Assembly: GCF_050624435.1 (NCBI RefSeq) | Contig: NC_134540.1 | Coordinates: forward strand, 108,467,739-108,531,738 | Source of the DNA: Tenrec ecaudatus | Taxonomy: Eukaryota > Chordata > Mammalia > Afrosoricida > Tenrecidae | Length of the DNA stretch: 64,000 nucleotides | Direction of reading: 5' to 3' | Shown here: one piece after another, positions 32,171-41,745 of the stretch | Layout of the letters: each line of letters begins with the position of its first letter | Numbering within the stretch: the stretch's first letter is position 1 | Program-made: the position numbers and the translations under genes | Notes under the pieces: generated by a model | What the model was told of the DNA's origin: nothing | Database searches by the model: none | The model's input: only the letters and a program-made list of their open reading frames with translations

Positions 32171-32172
32171 TA
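32085..32172. repeat. (GATA)n microsatellite
   Basis: Nearly pure GATA units with one GGTA interruption near the start, followed by ACACAC and CTCTCT runs. Confidence 0.97.
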
Positions 32173-32779
32173 GATACACACACACTCTCTCTCACACAGG
32201 CTGAGTGAAACTGTTCTTTCAGATAGACACAAATTTGGAATGACAGGTACAAGTAAGGGAAAAAAGTTTTGTTTTCACAATGACCTTGTGTTAGAGCTTC
32301 TTTTACTTAGGGACTCCAGATCTCAAGGAGATATGCCAGGGGTACAGGCCCTGGCCTTTAGTGACATGAGGGAGGAAGCCTGGATACTATCACAGGATAT
32401 TCTGTGAGACAAGACAGAGCTATTCAGGGCAGGATTTCCAGCTAAGTCACAACTAAACAAAGAATATAATTCTCCTAACTACATCATGTTTCCATTACAA
32501 AATAATAGCAGATTGGCTCTTCAGGTGACCCCTATAAACACCATTATTACAAAAGGAAAAACAAGAAAAAATATTTTTCACACCAAAGGAAATGACTTTG
32601 AAGATTATAATGACATCCCGGGCAGGGAAGGGAAAAGCGCATGCGTGCGTGCGTGCGTGCTTGTCCGGGCGGCGGGGAAGGGAGAGACAAAGTGATAACC
32701 AGGAAGGGTGGGTGGGTACAGAAAAAAGAAAAAATCCACATACACAGGGGCTTTATGGGAATATTGTTCATGTTTTGAT

Positions 32780-32816
32780 GCAATGGGATGTGCATCATAG
32801 ATACACATCCCATTGC
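32780..32816. repeat. Perfect 13-bp inverted repeat, hairpin 1
   Basis: GCAATGGGATGTG (32780-32792) and CACATCCCATTGC (32804-32816), with an 11-base loop. Confidence 0.95.
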
Positions 32817-32850
32817 ACAAAGACAAACTTATCATAGGTTTGTCTTTGTG
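32816..32850. repeat. Perfect 13-bp inverted repeat, hairpin 2
   Basis: CACAAAGACAAAC (32816-32828) and GTTTGTCTTTGTG (32838-32850), with a 9-base loop. It shares base 32816 with hairpin 1. Confidence 0.95.
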
Positions 32851-33131
32851 TCATAGTCCATAAATAGAAGGGGGAAATAATAATAAATTATATATGTATA
32901 TATTAATAAAGAGAAGGTTGAAAGCAACAATCCTCCAGGTTCCTTATCTATCAGATCTAACCACTGGTCTGAGTGGTTACAAAAGGAAGGAAGGTAGATT
33001 TGAAACTGTCTTAAATCTTTTCTTTTTAAGGTTTGAAAAGAAAGAGTAAGATTATTTGAGGGGGATACTGTGGAAAAGAAGTACAAAAGGTCCTTAGCTA
33101 GTCTAAAAAGCCTGACTTCAATTCTTTTTTG

Positions 33132-33132
<1 letters not shown>

Positions 33133-33159
<27 letters not shown>
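33133..33159. repeat. (CA)n microsatellite
   Basis: About 13 CA units between GACA and CGCACAAAC. Confidence 0.97.
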
Positions 33160-33162
<3 letters not shown>

Positions 33163-33164
33163 AA

Positions 33165-33290
33165 CATCACTGTCATCTAGTTCTCTAGTTGGTTCTGACT
33201 CATAGTGACCCTATAGAATAGGGTAGAACCGCCCTGGTGGGTTTATGAGACTGTAACTTTCATGAGAGTAGAAAGGACACACTGGGTGAA
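33165..33290 (-). repeat. AfroSINE, antisense, head missing
   Basis: GGTTCTGACTCATAGTGACC, TGTAACTTTCATGAGAGTAG and following bases match tail and middle. The head is lost. Confidence 0.8.
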
Positions 33291-33835
33291 ACACAGCATA
33301 CACCTAGTTCTAGGCAAAAGATTGGAGGTTCACGCACATCCAGTCACCTTGAAAGAAAAGCCCTCTGGAAAATAGCCACTGAAAACTCTGGGGAGCACAG
33401 TTCTACTCCAGTGCCTGCCTTAGGGTAGGGGGAGGGTGGTGGTGGTCGCATTCATCACGGCCGCACAGAGAAGTGATGGTGTGTGCAGGAGTGGTTGATG
33501 GTAAAGTGGGTAAGGAAGGGTGATGTGAGGCTTAACAGTCAAGCAAAAGAGTTTGGCTTTGAAAGTAGATGGAAATGAAGGCCCTCAAACGGAAGAGCCA
33601 TAAGACATCACAGCCATAAGAGAAGAGCACGAAGCAGGTAGATGTCAGTGTTGCCTGGGTGAGGAAGGTGGGCTTGGGTCATGGTCCAAGAGAGAGAAGT
33701 GGGACATAAACACACCTGCGGTATGACCAATCAGAAGGAGGGAGAATTCAGTCAGGAGGCAGCCTTAACTCATGGGTATTTGGAGAAACATTTAAAAATA
33801 ATTTCATGTTTTTTCTGCTTAGGGCCTACTACCAG
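33291..33835. other. Unassigned, purine-rich stretch
   Basis: G/A-rich on the + strand around 33420-33700. No gene or named repeat. Confidence 0.35.
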
Positions 33836-33839
33836 GACT

Positions 33840-34030
33840 AAGTCCCTGACCACTGAGTTGATTCTGACTCACGGCCATCTGATAGGATAGAGTAGAACTG
33901 TTCACGAAGGTTTCTGAGGCTGTCAATCTTTACAGGACCAGACAGACTCAGCTTACTCTCCCAGAGCAACTGGTGAGTTTCAACAATGACCTTGGAGTTA
34001 CTAGCCCAATGTCTAACCCACAACATCATT
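33840..34030 (-). repeat. AfroSINE, antisense
   Basis: CTGAGTTGATTCTGACTCAC, CAATCTTTACAGGACCAGAC and CAATGACCTTGGAGTTACTA follow the antisense order. The head is diverged. Confidence 0.8.
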
Positions 34031-34484
34031 ATGGTTCCTTTGGGAGTTTAAAGGAACATAACAATTTTGATTAGAACTTCTGCTTAGGGCCGGCTAGCAA
34101 GTCTCCCGGGAGTGCAGCATTGGGCTATCTGGGGACCAGGAGCTGAGCAAGCCCAAGCAGGGCAAGCATACCATCAGGAGACTTCACTTAGTTTATTTCT
34201 CTTTTGTGGCACCCACCCACTGAGAATCAGGTGTGAAGGCAAAGCAGCAACTTTCAAAGCTGATCAAGGAGGCTTTCCATTGTCAACAAGTTTATCTGAG
34301 GCAACACATCACTAAGTGGGCACTAGTCATTTTGCTGCTAATTTACAGGTGTTTTTATTTCCAAAAGAAGAAAAACTTGTAAAAAGAGTGGTGGAATGCA
34401 TGGCTGCAGGAAACTGGCCCTTTGCTTTACTCTGCTGACAGGTTTATAAATCAATAAAGTTTATGGGTAGCAGGAATTTTTAAG
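34031..34484. other. Unassigned sequence
   Basis: No repeat or gene recognised. AATAAA at about 34453 has no attached open frame. Confidence 0.35.
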
Positions 34485-35640
34485 ATATGTTTATTTTTAA
34501 TTTTATCAGTTTTGTTGCCATAATTTATATATCATACAATTCAATCATTAAAACATTAAAAAATAGTTGTACAGTCAGTACCACAATCAATTTTAGAAAA
34601 GTTGGGATTATGAGTTGGACAGCTAACACAAAGTCAGCTGTTTGAAACCACCAGGCACCTCTAAGGAGGAAGGCGAGGCTGTCTGCTTCCGTCAGAATGT
34701 ACAGGCTCAGAAACCCACAGGCGCAGTTCTACCCAGCCTTGTAGAGTTGCTATGAATCAGAATTAAGTTGATAGCAAGGAGTTTGGTTTTTTTGGTTTGT
34801 ACTCATTATGAATAGCTCTTCATTACCCCTAACTTCCCCTGCCAGAATCCTGAGAAATTATTAATCCAGCTAATTTCTCTGTAGATTTATCTCTCCTGAA
34901 TTTCATATAACCACACACACACACACACACATAAACTCATCAATAACAAAATGAAACTGAGGGGGAAATCACTAAAAAGTAAATCAGAAACTAACAAAAA
35001 CTAGAACAAATTAATAATGGGTCAAAAATAAAAAGAACAAATGAAAAGGTGTTCAGTTTTAACCTAAGTATATTTGCATTAGTCCACTTTGAAATGCACG
35101 CTGTCTGCTAGCAAGACCGTTCCCATCCCTGGTCAATGGTTAGAGAAGATTAACCAAAGGTTTATCCAAGTAAGGACCCTGCAAGTGGATTTGGGGCTTT
35201 CATTGTCATCCATAGCCTTCTACAAACCAAGTGCTCAGGACTGAAGCTCTAACACTGTTGGATTTACAATCCTTGGATCACACAGACTGGTGGCTTCTGT
35301 ATGGACTTAACTGACGCCTCACTTAGATGGCTATTTGTTTTAAGACAGGGTGTAAGACCTCAGATGCTATTCTTTCTGAAACCTGGGCACTATCTGATTT
35401 CCTTACCACACTGCTGTAGCACCCATAACTTCAGTGATCTCCATGAGGGCAAGTATCGAGGAGGGCCAAGTCCTGAGGACAAATTGATCTTAGATTAGAT
35501 CTGCGATTAAGTGGGAGCTCAAACTCCATTGTTTTTAAGAAAGGATCAGGGTAAGAGGTGCTAGAGAATCTAGAGTCTGATGTCAAAGATGTCTACTTGG
35601 TCTCCTTTTCAAAACAATTGGTTTATGAATGATAAACATC
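34485..35640 (-). mobile_element. Old L1 3' UTR, antisense, split by an AfroSINE
   Basis: Same subfamily as 11656-12520 and 56540-57540: reversed end with CAATTTATATATCATACAAT-like text, then ATTAATCCAGCTAATTTCTC, GTCATCCATAGCCTTCTACA and GATCACACAGACTGGTGG. The SINE at 34602-34797 lies within it, and a (CA)n run at 34912-34932. Confidence 0.75.
34602..34797 (+). repeat. AfroSINE, sense, inside the old L1
   Basis: Head GAGTTGGACAGCTAACACAA then AAGTCAGCTGTTTGAAACCA (B box), middle GAGGCTGTCTGCTTCCG, tail GTTGCTATGAATCAGAATTA then a T-rich end. Confidence 0.9.
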
Positions 35641-35899
35641 AATCCACTGACGTTTTAGGAAATGAATTCCCTCCTATTTAGAGTACACTCTCCGGAGCAC
35701 TTGACTGAGCAGTCTGGATCTCATCAGGAGTCGACTCAGAAGAAAGTGAATTATTTGGTTGACTTCATGATCAAAAAAAGCTAAATCAATCTGAGATGTA
35801 GATTTTAAGACCTGGTTTTAACATCATTGCCATGGAGACAGGGTAGGGTGGAGGACCTACCCTACCTTCATTCAGTTGGTGCATGGTAGACCTTTGCTC
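35641..35899. other. Unassigned sequence
   Basis: Contains a small palindrome AGGGTAGG...CCTACCCT at about 35844. Nothing else. Confidence 0.35.
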
Positions 35900-36095
35900 C
35901 TACAAGAGGAGCTCTAGGCAAGGGCCAGCAGCCAAGTCAGAAAGACCAGGAGTTCAGTGTTGGTCCTGCCTTCTTGAGTAAGTTCTTTAATCATCCTTTT
36001 TCCATTACTCTAAAATGAAGTCGGTTATATTACCTACCTCCTCAGAATGTTAACACAGAGAATAAAGTCTCGATCCCAGAGCCAGGCACATAATA
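35900..36095 (+). repeat. MIR SINE, sense
   Basis: AGAAAGACCAGGAGTTCA, CCTTCTTGAGTAAGTTCTTT and TCTAAAATGAAGTCGGTTAT followed by ACCTACCTCCTCAGAATG and GAGCCAGGCACATAAT follow the MIR core and 3' order. Confidence 0.75.
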
Positions 36096-37164
36096 ATTGC
36101 CACACGTTAACACAAGTTAATGCTCTCTGTCCACTCCTACTATATCTAGGTATCTTGGTCACTAATTCCACCACCAGTGATTTATCCCTTGGAGTTAAAC
36201 CTAGGGTCTTAGGGTTTTAGAGATCCTCTGGTCAACCCCCTTTTAGGGGAGGTAAATGTCCCATTATTTTTATTTAAAAGATATAAAGGATTGAAAGATT
36301 TAAATCTTTAAAAAATTTAAAGGATCGCAACCCTGTGAAGCAGTCATATTGGGAGTTTGCAGTGTTAAAGTTCACCTGTCTGGTTTGAAGATGGGGGTGT
36401 AAAATCAGTCCTCTCCGCATCTTCCTTCACATCTTCCAAAGCAAAAAGGACAAAAGCAAACGTTGAATTTTTCACAAAACTCGGAGGTAATTAAATCAAC
36501 TAACAACAAAATAGGAAGGACTCTAAAATGGCGGGGAACAGACAAAAGGAAAACGCCAGAACAGCTCACGGATACAGAAATCCAGAAGAGTCTACACAAA
36601 TCAAAGTTACGAGGTGCAGCGAGGAAAAGAATACGTCTCATGTTTGCAACAGAAGGAACTTTGTACGCAGTGTGCCTTCTTGGCCACAAGAACTCTCCTG
36701 AGACCCATGCAGTGTAAGAAGCAGAATTAATAGGGTTTAAAAAGTCCAATCCGTGTCTGCTGACAACAGGAGAGGTGGGAGACACTGCTTAAAAAAAACA
36801 AAACTTTATTGGCTAGAGAGAAGTAAATTTAAAACACACAACACCCTAATATATAAGCAAAATCTCTGGGATATGACCCTGTAGATGCCTGGGTAAGTAA
36901 AATGTTTCAGTTCATGTAGGTACAGGTTTATTCCAAACAAAACATGTTTCATCATCTCTGGGATCAGTGGATGTCTACTGACAGATTCTCTCAATACTTC
37001 AGTAATGTACTTGTCTTAGTCTCCTTAGTATGTCTTAAAAAAATAAAAGTTAAATTCAAGACAAAGAAGTCAGCTCAGAAGAGGATAGTGACTTTTTAAA
37101 TGAGATTATTTCTCTGGAAGGTCACAAGATGATCATGGAGTCTCGTCAGAAAGATGTTTTAAGA
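36096..37164. other. Unassigned sequence
   Basis: The stretch 36405-36790 has an open frame on each strand and a GC-richer composition (CTCTAAAATGGCGGGG inside), but I cannot link it to a protein or a repeat. It might be an old L1 5' region. Confidence 0.35.
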
Positions 37165-37215
37165 AAATTGGAAGCCGTGAATCAGAATTGACTCGATGGC
37201 AGTGAGTTTGTGGGA
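37165..37215 (+). repeat. AfroSINE tail fragment, sense
   Basis: AAGCCGTGAATCAGAATTG followed by ACTCGATGGCAGTGAG is the sense tail alone. Confidence 0.75.
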
Positions 37216-37943
37216 TTGTTGGTAAATGTTGAAGTGATGTAACTCAAGGGGGGCAGAATTTATCTGGGTAAGGTTAAAGAGGTGTGAACTTTACCATCAG
37301 ACATGCATAGATCTAAATGGAGGCTGTGTCAAAAAATAATAACTTCACATTTTTATTTTTGTCCAATAAAGGTTTCTATGATTTTGTGACAATTCTTTTA
37401 CTTAACTTCTTGTGTGTATAATATACAAGATATGTGGCAAAAGCATCCTGGATTTCGTAATGCCACAAGTGCCTACCCCTGTGAAAAAGTCACAGTCACA
37501 ACCTCATTACAATAACACCTCCAAAATTACGTATTAAAAGGGCTTCTGAAGAGAGAGGACAAAAGCAAAATCCATTCTGAGACTGTTGCCCTTTGTTCAT
37601 TTGTTTGTTTTTCTATCTTAAGCCTATAGCCAAACATAGTTTGAAGGGTTTTCTACATAATTTTCTACATTTGGAAATTTAAAATTATTTTTGTTGGGGA
37701 AAATGGGAAGTCTGTGTGGATCTGATATTCATCAGTCACTAGATCAGTACACACAAAACCAAATTCAGAAGTTTGGCGAAATTAGTAAATTATCTCTCTC
37801 CTATCAGGAATCTTGGTTTTTCAAAACTTACTGAATTGGGTGAAGTGTTACAGACTTCTCTGTAAACTTTTTTCTTTTTTGTTAAATGCTTCATTAAAGA
37901 TACTTTTTAATATGATAAAATCTTCAATTTTTAAAAAAGATAT
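37216..37943. other. Unassigned AT-rich sequence
   Basis: No repeat or gene recognised. Confidence 0.35.
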
Positions 37944-39046
37944 ATCGCATGTACTTGAATAATAGCCAACCCGAATATAAGCCGAGGCACCTAATTTTAC
38001 TAGAAAAACTGGGAAAAACTTATTGACTCGAGTATAAGCCTAGGGTGGGAAATTCAGCTGCTACTGGTAAATTTCAAAATTAAAAGATACCAATAAAATG
38101 TCATTAATCGAGGCATCAGTAGGTTAAGTGTTTTTGAATATTTCTTTCAAAGAAAAGCAGTAAAGTAGCTCTGTAAGTGGAAAGAGGGTCAACAAAAACA
38201 ACATGGTGCCCACAGTAACTATACACACAGTGTGACTACATGCGCTCGTTACTCCACACGCTGCCTTCCCACATGGACACAACGCGGCTTGCAGAGTTTG
38301 AAGCCAAAAGCAGGCTGATGATATTCCAGAACGCGATGCCGTGACTTTGCATAGACAGTCTGTGTTGGGGCTCCTAATATACGCGCCGCGTCGCTGCATG
38401 CGCTGCGTCCCTGCATACGCAGCGTTAACGCATGTCTGGGAAGTGCTAACACAACACATGCAGTAACAGTGCGTACACAGCGTGTGTATTATGAGCCCCA
38501 ACACAGGCTGCTCTGTACCAGCATTGCCAACACTGGGTCCAGATAGGGGGCAATAAGAAAATAACAAATAAAATATGCAGACTAAGCACTGTAAATAAAC
38601 ATACTGTACATCCAAGACCACAGACAGACCGGTACTTGTGTTCAGCCACGCTTGGGCGGAGCAAGGGGGCGTGACCAAGCACAGGTAACGCTGTAAAGGC
38701 TACGTCATTGGGTCACAGCCTGGAGAAGAACGGGGAGAAGAGCGGCCTTTGCATCGACATTCATCTGACAAGGATGCGGTGCGCCCCAGGTGCCAGCACC
38801 CAGAAGCCGGCAGGTTCTTGCCCAGTACAGCTGCCGGCGAGCAGGGGGAAAGCAGAGCGGTGATATCAGCGGTCATCCGACCACCCACAGAGGCTGCGGG
38901 CGCCCGCAGATGAGCGGGAGAGACAGGAGAACACCGCACTGCACTGGGGAACAAGTAAGTGGGACTCTCAGGGGAGGCGGGGAGGGGTGGGGGTTCAGCA
39001 TAAAAATGTGCTGAGAAACTCGGCATATCCACGAGTATGTATGGTA
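37944..39046. mobile_element. Non-autonomous hAT-like DNA transposon, about 1.1 kb
   Basis: Left CCCGAATATAAGCCGAGGCA and CTAATTTTACTAGAAAAACTG, with GACTCGAGTATAAGCCTAGG at about 38020. Right GGGGTTCAGCATAAAAATG, TGCTGAGAAACTCGGC and ACGAGTATGTATGGTA. The right end reversed (ACTCG...GCCGAG) mirrors the left. I recall this family in several mammals, but my classification is tentative. The interior holds a CpG-dense hairpin (38361-38505) and a GC-rich part (38640-38990). The 184-codon open frame inside is not recognisable as a transposase. Confidence 0.6.
38361..38505. repeat. Imperfect 145-bp hairpin, CpG-rich
   Basis: Outer arms TGTGTTGGGGCTC (38361-38373) and GAGCCCCAACACA (38493-38505) pair perfectly, and pairing continues with mismatches into the GC-rich interior, where several TGCATGCG/ACGCAGCG motifs lie. 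Confidence 0.85.
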
Positions 39047-39473
39047 ATCTACCAGCAACTCACTGTGGCATTAGCCAGTTGAATGGCATGTCTTTTGACA
39101 GAAGTTGAGGTCAGTTTTAGTTCTTATGGATTTTAAAATGCTGGCTTAATTGGTTTCCCATTTTCTCTCCAGATTCCTTCCTTTTGGGGCAGAGATAGAG
39201 GTGGTATAAGCTGTGTGGACGGGTGGTGTCCATGCCCAAGAGCTCTAGGAAGCCCATTTATGGGATCCTTTTCCTGTATTACATTCTTGAGTAATTTATG
39301 ACTTCTATCGCATTTGTGCTTCTCACTAGTGTGGTCAGTCTTTTTAATTAAGGTGTTTGAATGCAATAAGACTAATATTAATTAACTGTTCCCCTATTTT
39401 TCTTCATACAGATAGAAATGAAAAAGGTGAAAATATCTAAGAAGTAAACTTTTTTTTCCCTAACCAAAGACAA
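39047..39473. other. Unassigned sequence
   Basis: No gene or named repeat recognised. Confidence 0.35.
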
Positions 39474-40034
39474 TGCTGATGGTCTGAAAGGTTTGAGTCA
39501 CCTAGGGTGTTTTTGTCTCCTTGGGCAAGTTAAAGTGACTCATGATTGGAGGGTGACGCCTCAGTACAGGGGGAAATGAGAGCATTAGGGTGCCGGTAAC
39601 CCATGCTGGACATCTGACGTTGTTTGAGATCCGGGCTGTGGAAGACTGGCCTGCAGAAAAACATAATGTTACCAGTCACCCCCGATTCCTTGCAGTAAAG
39701 TTCCCTTTTAAACTTAAGAATGTTCTAATTCAGCAAGTTTGGACAAACAAAACCATCTGGGCAGGCAAGGCCTTTTAGATAAGGAGTGGAGCCTGGGACC
39801 TCCAGGGAGTGAGGAGATGGCTCTTGTTTCTGTGAGCCAGGCCTCCTTGGTTCTGTTGCTGTGCATTATAGCAGACTGGTTAAACGTTCCCTCAGCCTGC
39901 CTTTCACTAAACTTTCCAAGCAGCTTGGGGAGCTTTTAACCCACTACTTTTAACCCACTACTAAGCGCTTGCGGAAAATAAACTGAGATTTTTTTGAATC
40001 AACCTACTCTCTGTATTTAACTAAAACAGTGACA
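39474..40034 (+). mobile_element. Possible ERV LTR, sense
   Basis: LTR-like order: a start near TGCTGATGGTCTGAAAGG, AATAAACTGAGA at about 39978, then a short T-rich, U5-like part ending ACTAAAACAGTGACA. No clean target duplication found, so the borders are approximate. Confidence 0.35.
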
Positions 40035-40679
40035 GTCACGCTGCACGTTATCGTCCGGCATTGTCGTGATCCCTCCATTTTAGTGAGCTAGTAGTTTGTT
40101 TCTTTCTATAGAGGAGCTTCTTGGACTTTCAAAACAGTACTTGTTGACTCTGAGAAAATATGAGAGGGCCCCATGTAAACCACCAGATCAATGTTTAAAT
40201 CATATTCTTAATATAAAAATACTGGTTTTGAAAGGTAAAATGTCTACCTCCTTTCCCAGTTCCAATTGGCCAGTTCATGCATCCAGTGCAGCTGCTTAGT
40301 GGAGAGACCCAAGGGCTGTGGAGGACCACAGCCACACAGACCAACGTCCACTGCTGCCTGTCTGCTCCAGGACGGAAGAGAGTGGTGCCTGTCATCGGAA
40401 TGCTCTACTTTGGGGGGAAACCATCTAGTTTAAAACCAGTTTGGACCATAACTAGTGATTAATTTTACTACCTATTTTAGACTCAGCATACATATTTTTC
40501 TTAAATGGTGGGATATTTCAGGGGAAGATAGCATCTTAACTTTTGTTCAGGTCTCCCATTTAGTTCCCTGGAACCAGATGTGCTCGACACAGGCATGCAC
40601 ACGTGAACGCACACTCCTTGCACCGTCTGTTGAAACTGTGCTCAAAAACAACATTAATGATGCTTCAGACCTGACCAGG
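40035..40679. other. Unassigned sequence
   Basis: No gene, no named repeat. Confidence 0.35.
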
Positions 40680-40786
40680 AGCTAAGGCCAGAGCGGGAGA
40701 GGGCTAGATCTAAAGCCTGGTGCCTCCACTTAGTGCGGTGCCCGTTTCCTGGTATACAAAATGTGGATGACAGTACCTGTGTATTC
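40680..40786 (+). repeat. Probable MIR fragment, sense
   Basis: CTGGTGCCTCCACTTAGTG and CAAAATGTGGATGACAGTAC followed by CTGTGTATTC resemble the MIR 3' half. Confidence 0.45.
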
Positions 40787-41100
40787 TAGTCAGTGGCAGG
40801 ATTCTCACCTCTCTTAGGGCAGACATAAGTTCAATTCCCAGCCAATGCACTCGTGTGCAGCACCCCATCTGTCAATAATAGCTTGTGTATTGACACAATG
40901 CTGAGTAGATTTCGGTGGAATTTCTAGACATAGACTAGAGGCAAGGCCTGGCAATCTATTTCCAAAAATCATTGTGACCAATGGGTCACAAAGGTCCAGT
41001 CTGCCACCACGGGGATCGTGCAGGACTGGGCGGCATGTGTGTTCCATTGTGCATGGGGTCCCCATGTGTTGGGGTCCACTGAACAATAGTTCACGACAAC
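40787..41100 (+). repeat. Composite SINE: tRNA-Gly-like head with RTE-derived body
   Basis: The head GTCAGTGGCAGGATTCTCAC and AAGTTCAATTCCCAGCCAAT resembles tRNA-Gly (A box and B box). The body (ATGCTGAGTAGATTTCGG, CTAGAGGCAAGGCCTGGC) and the end (GCAGGACTGGGCGGCATG, CATTGTGCATGGGGTC) come from RTE 5' and 3' regions. The expected CCA end and cloverleaf are absent, so it is not a tRNA gene. Confidence 0.8.
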
Positions 41101-41229
41101 ACTAACCACTTACAGGACTCTCAGAGGTTATGTACATAAACACTTAGCTCAGTGTTTGATATGTATCAAGTTCTCGACCAATGGTAGCTACAATTGCCAC
41201 TCTTCCAGGAAGAGTTTCTATATATCTGA

Positions 41230-41745
41230 GGTAGTTAGTTTATTGTGCCAAGCTGGCCGATAAACACATGAGGGGTTAATTGAAGGGTGGAGGGATAAAT
41301 GGCTGGTTAAGCCTCACCTTTCTAGCTCTCGGGTCTCTTGCTTTCTGATGGCTGGACCAGGGTGCAGCTGCCTTAGCCAGTTCCTTGCTTCAGCTGGCAA
41401 GGCTCACTTCCTGCAAGACATCCCTGAGGAGAAGCCACATGGACCTACTCCGATGCAGCCCTGGGTGCTGGAGCAGCTGTATGGAGACCCCTGCCAGCAC
41501 TGAGATGCTTACACATTCACTGACTCGGCTTTCCTCCTGCAGTCGGCGTCATTGTGTCTGTTTTGTGAAATGGAGGAGGACTTTGTGGATTGGTGTTGGA
41601 CATATGGGTCAATGTTGGACTTGTGGGCTTGGGCAGCCCTGGGTTGGGATGTTTTCTTGATGTACATTTAAGCTTTATAGAAAACTCGCTCTTATACATG
41701 ACTTTCTGTGGATTTGTTTCTCTAAAGTCCCCAGACTAATATAAT
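41230..41745 (+). repeat. Unclassified interspersed repeat U1 (sense)
   Basis: Opens AGGTAGTTAGTTTATTGTGC like 31205 and closes GGATTTGTTTCTCTAAAGTC then CCCAGACTAAT. The middle contains a GACCTACTCCGATGCAGCCC block not seen in the others. Confidence 0.6.

Larger units (their letters stand above)
32173..33132. other. Unassigned sequence with a (GTGC)n patch and paired hairpins
   Basis: Holds a TGCG/GTGC run at 32640-32662, two adjacent 13-bp hairpins (32780-32850) and, near 32940-33000, a block related to 21470-21545. No gene. Confidence 0.45.

Noticed and set aside
31984-32232. Second Tyr-Leu-Ser-Ile open frame on the - strand
   Set aside because: Translation of the GATA microsatellite at 32085-32172.
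36463-36785. Open frames on both strands around CTCTAAAATGGCGGGG
   Set aside because: Considered as an exon or an L1 5' end, but there are no acceptor/donor pairs and I could not match it to a family.
38124-38678. 184-codon Cys-rich - strand open frame
   Set aside because: Lies inside the hAT-like element across its hairpin; no transposase motifs and no splice or start context.
40787-40855. tRNA-Gly-like sequence
   Set aside because: Stems are mutated, there is no proper acceptor, and it continues into RTE-derived sequence. It is a SINE head, not a tRNA gene.
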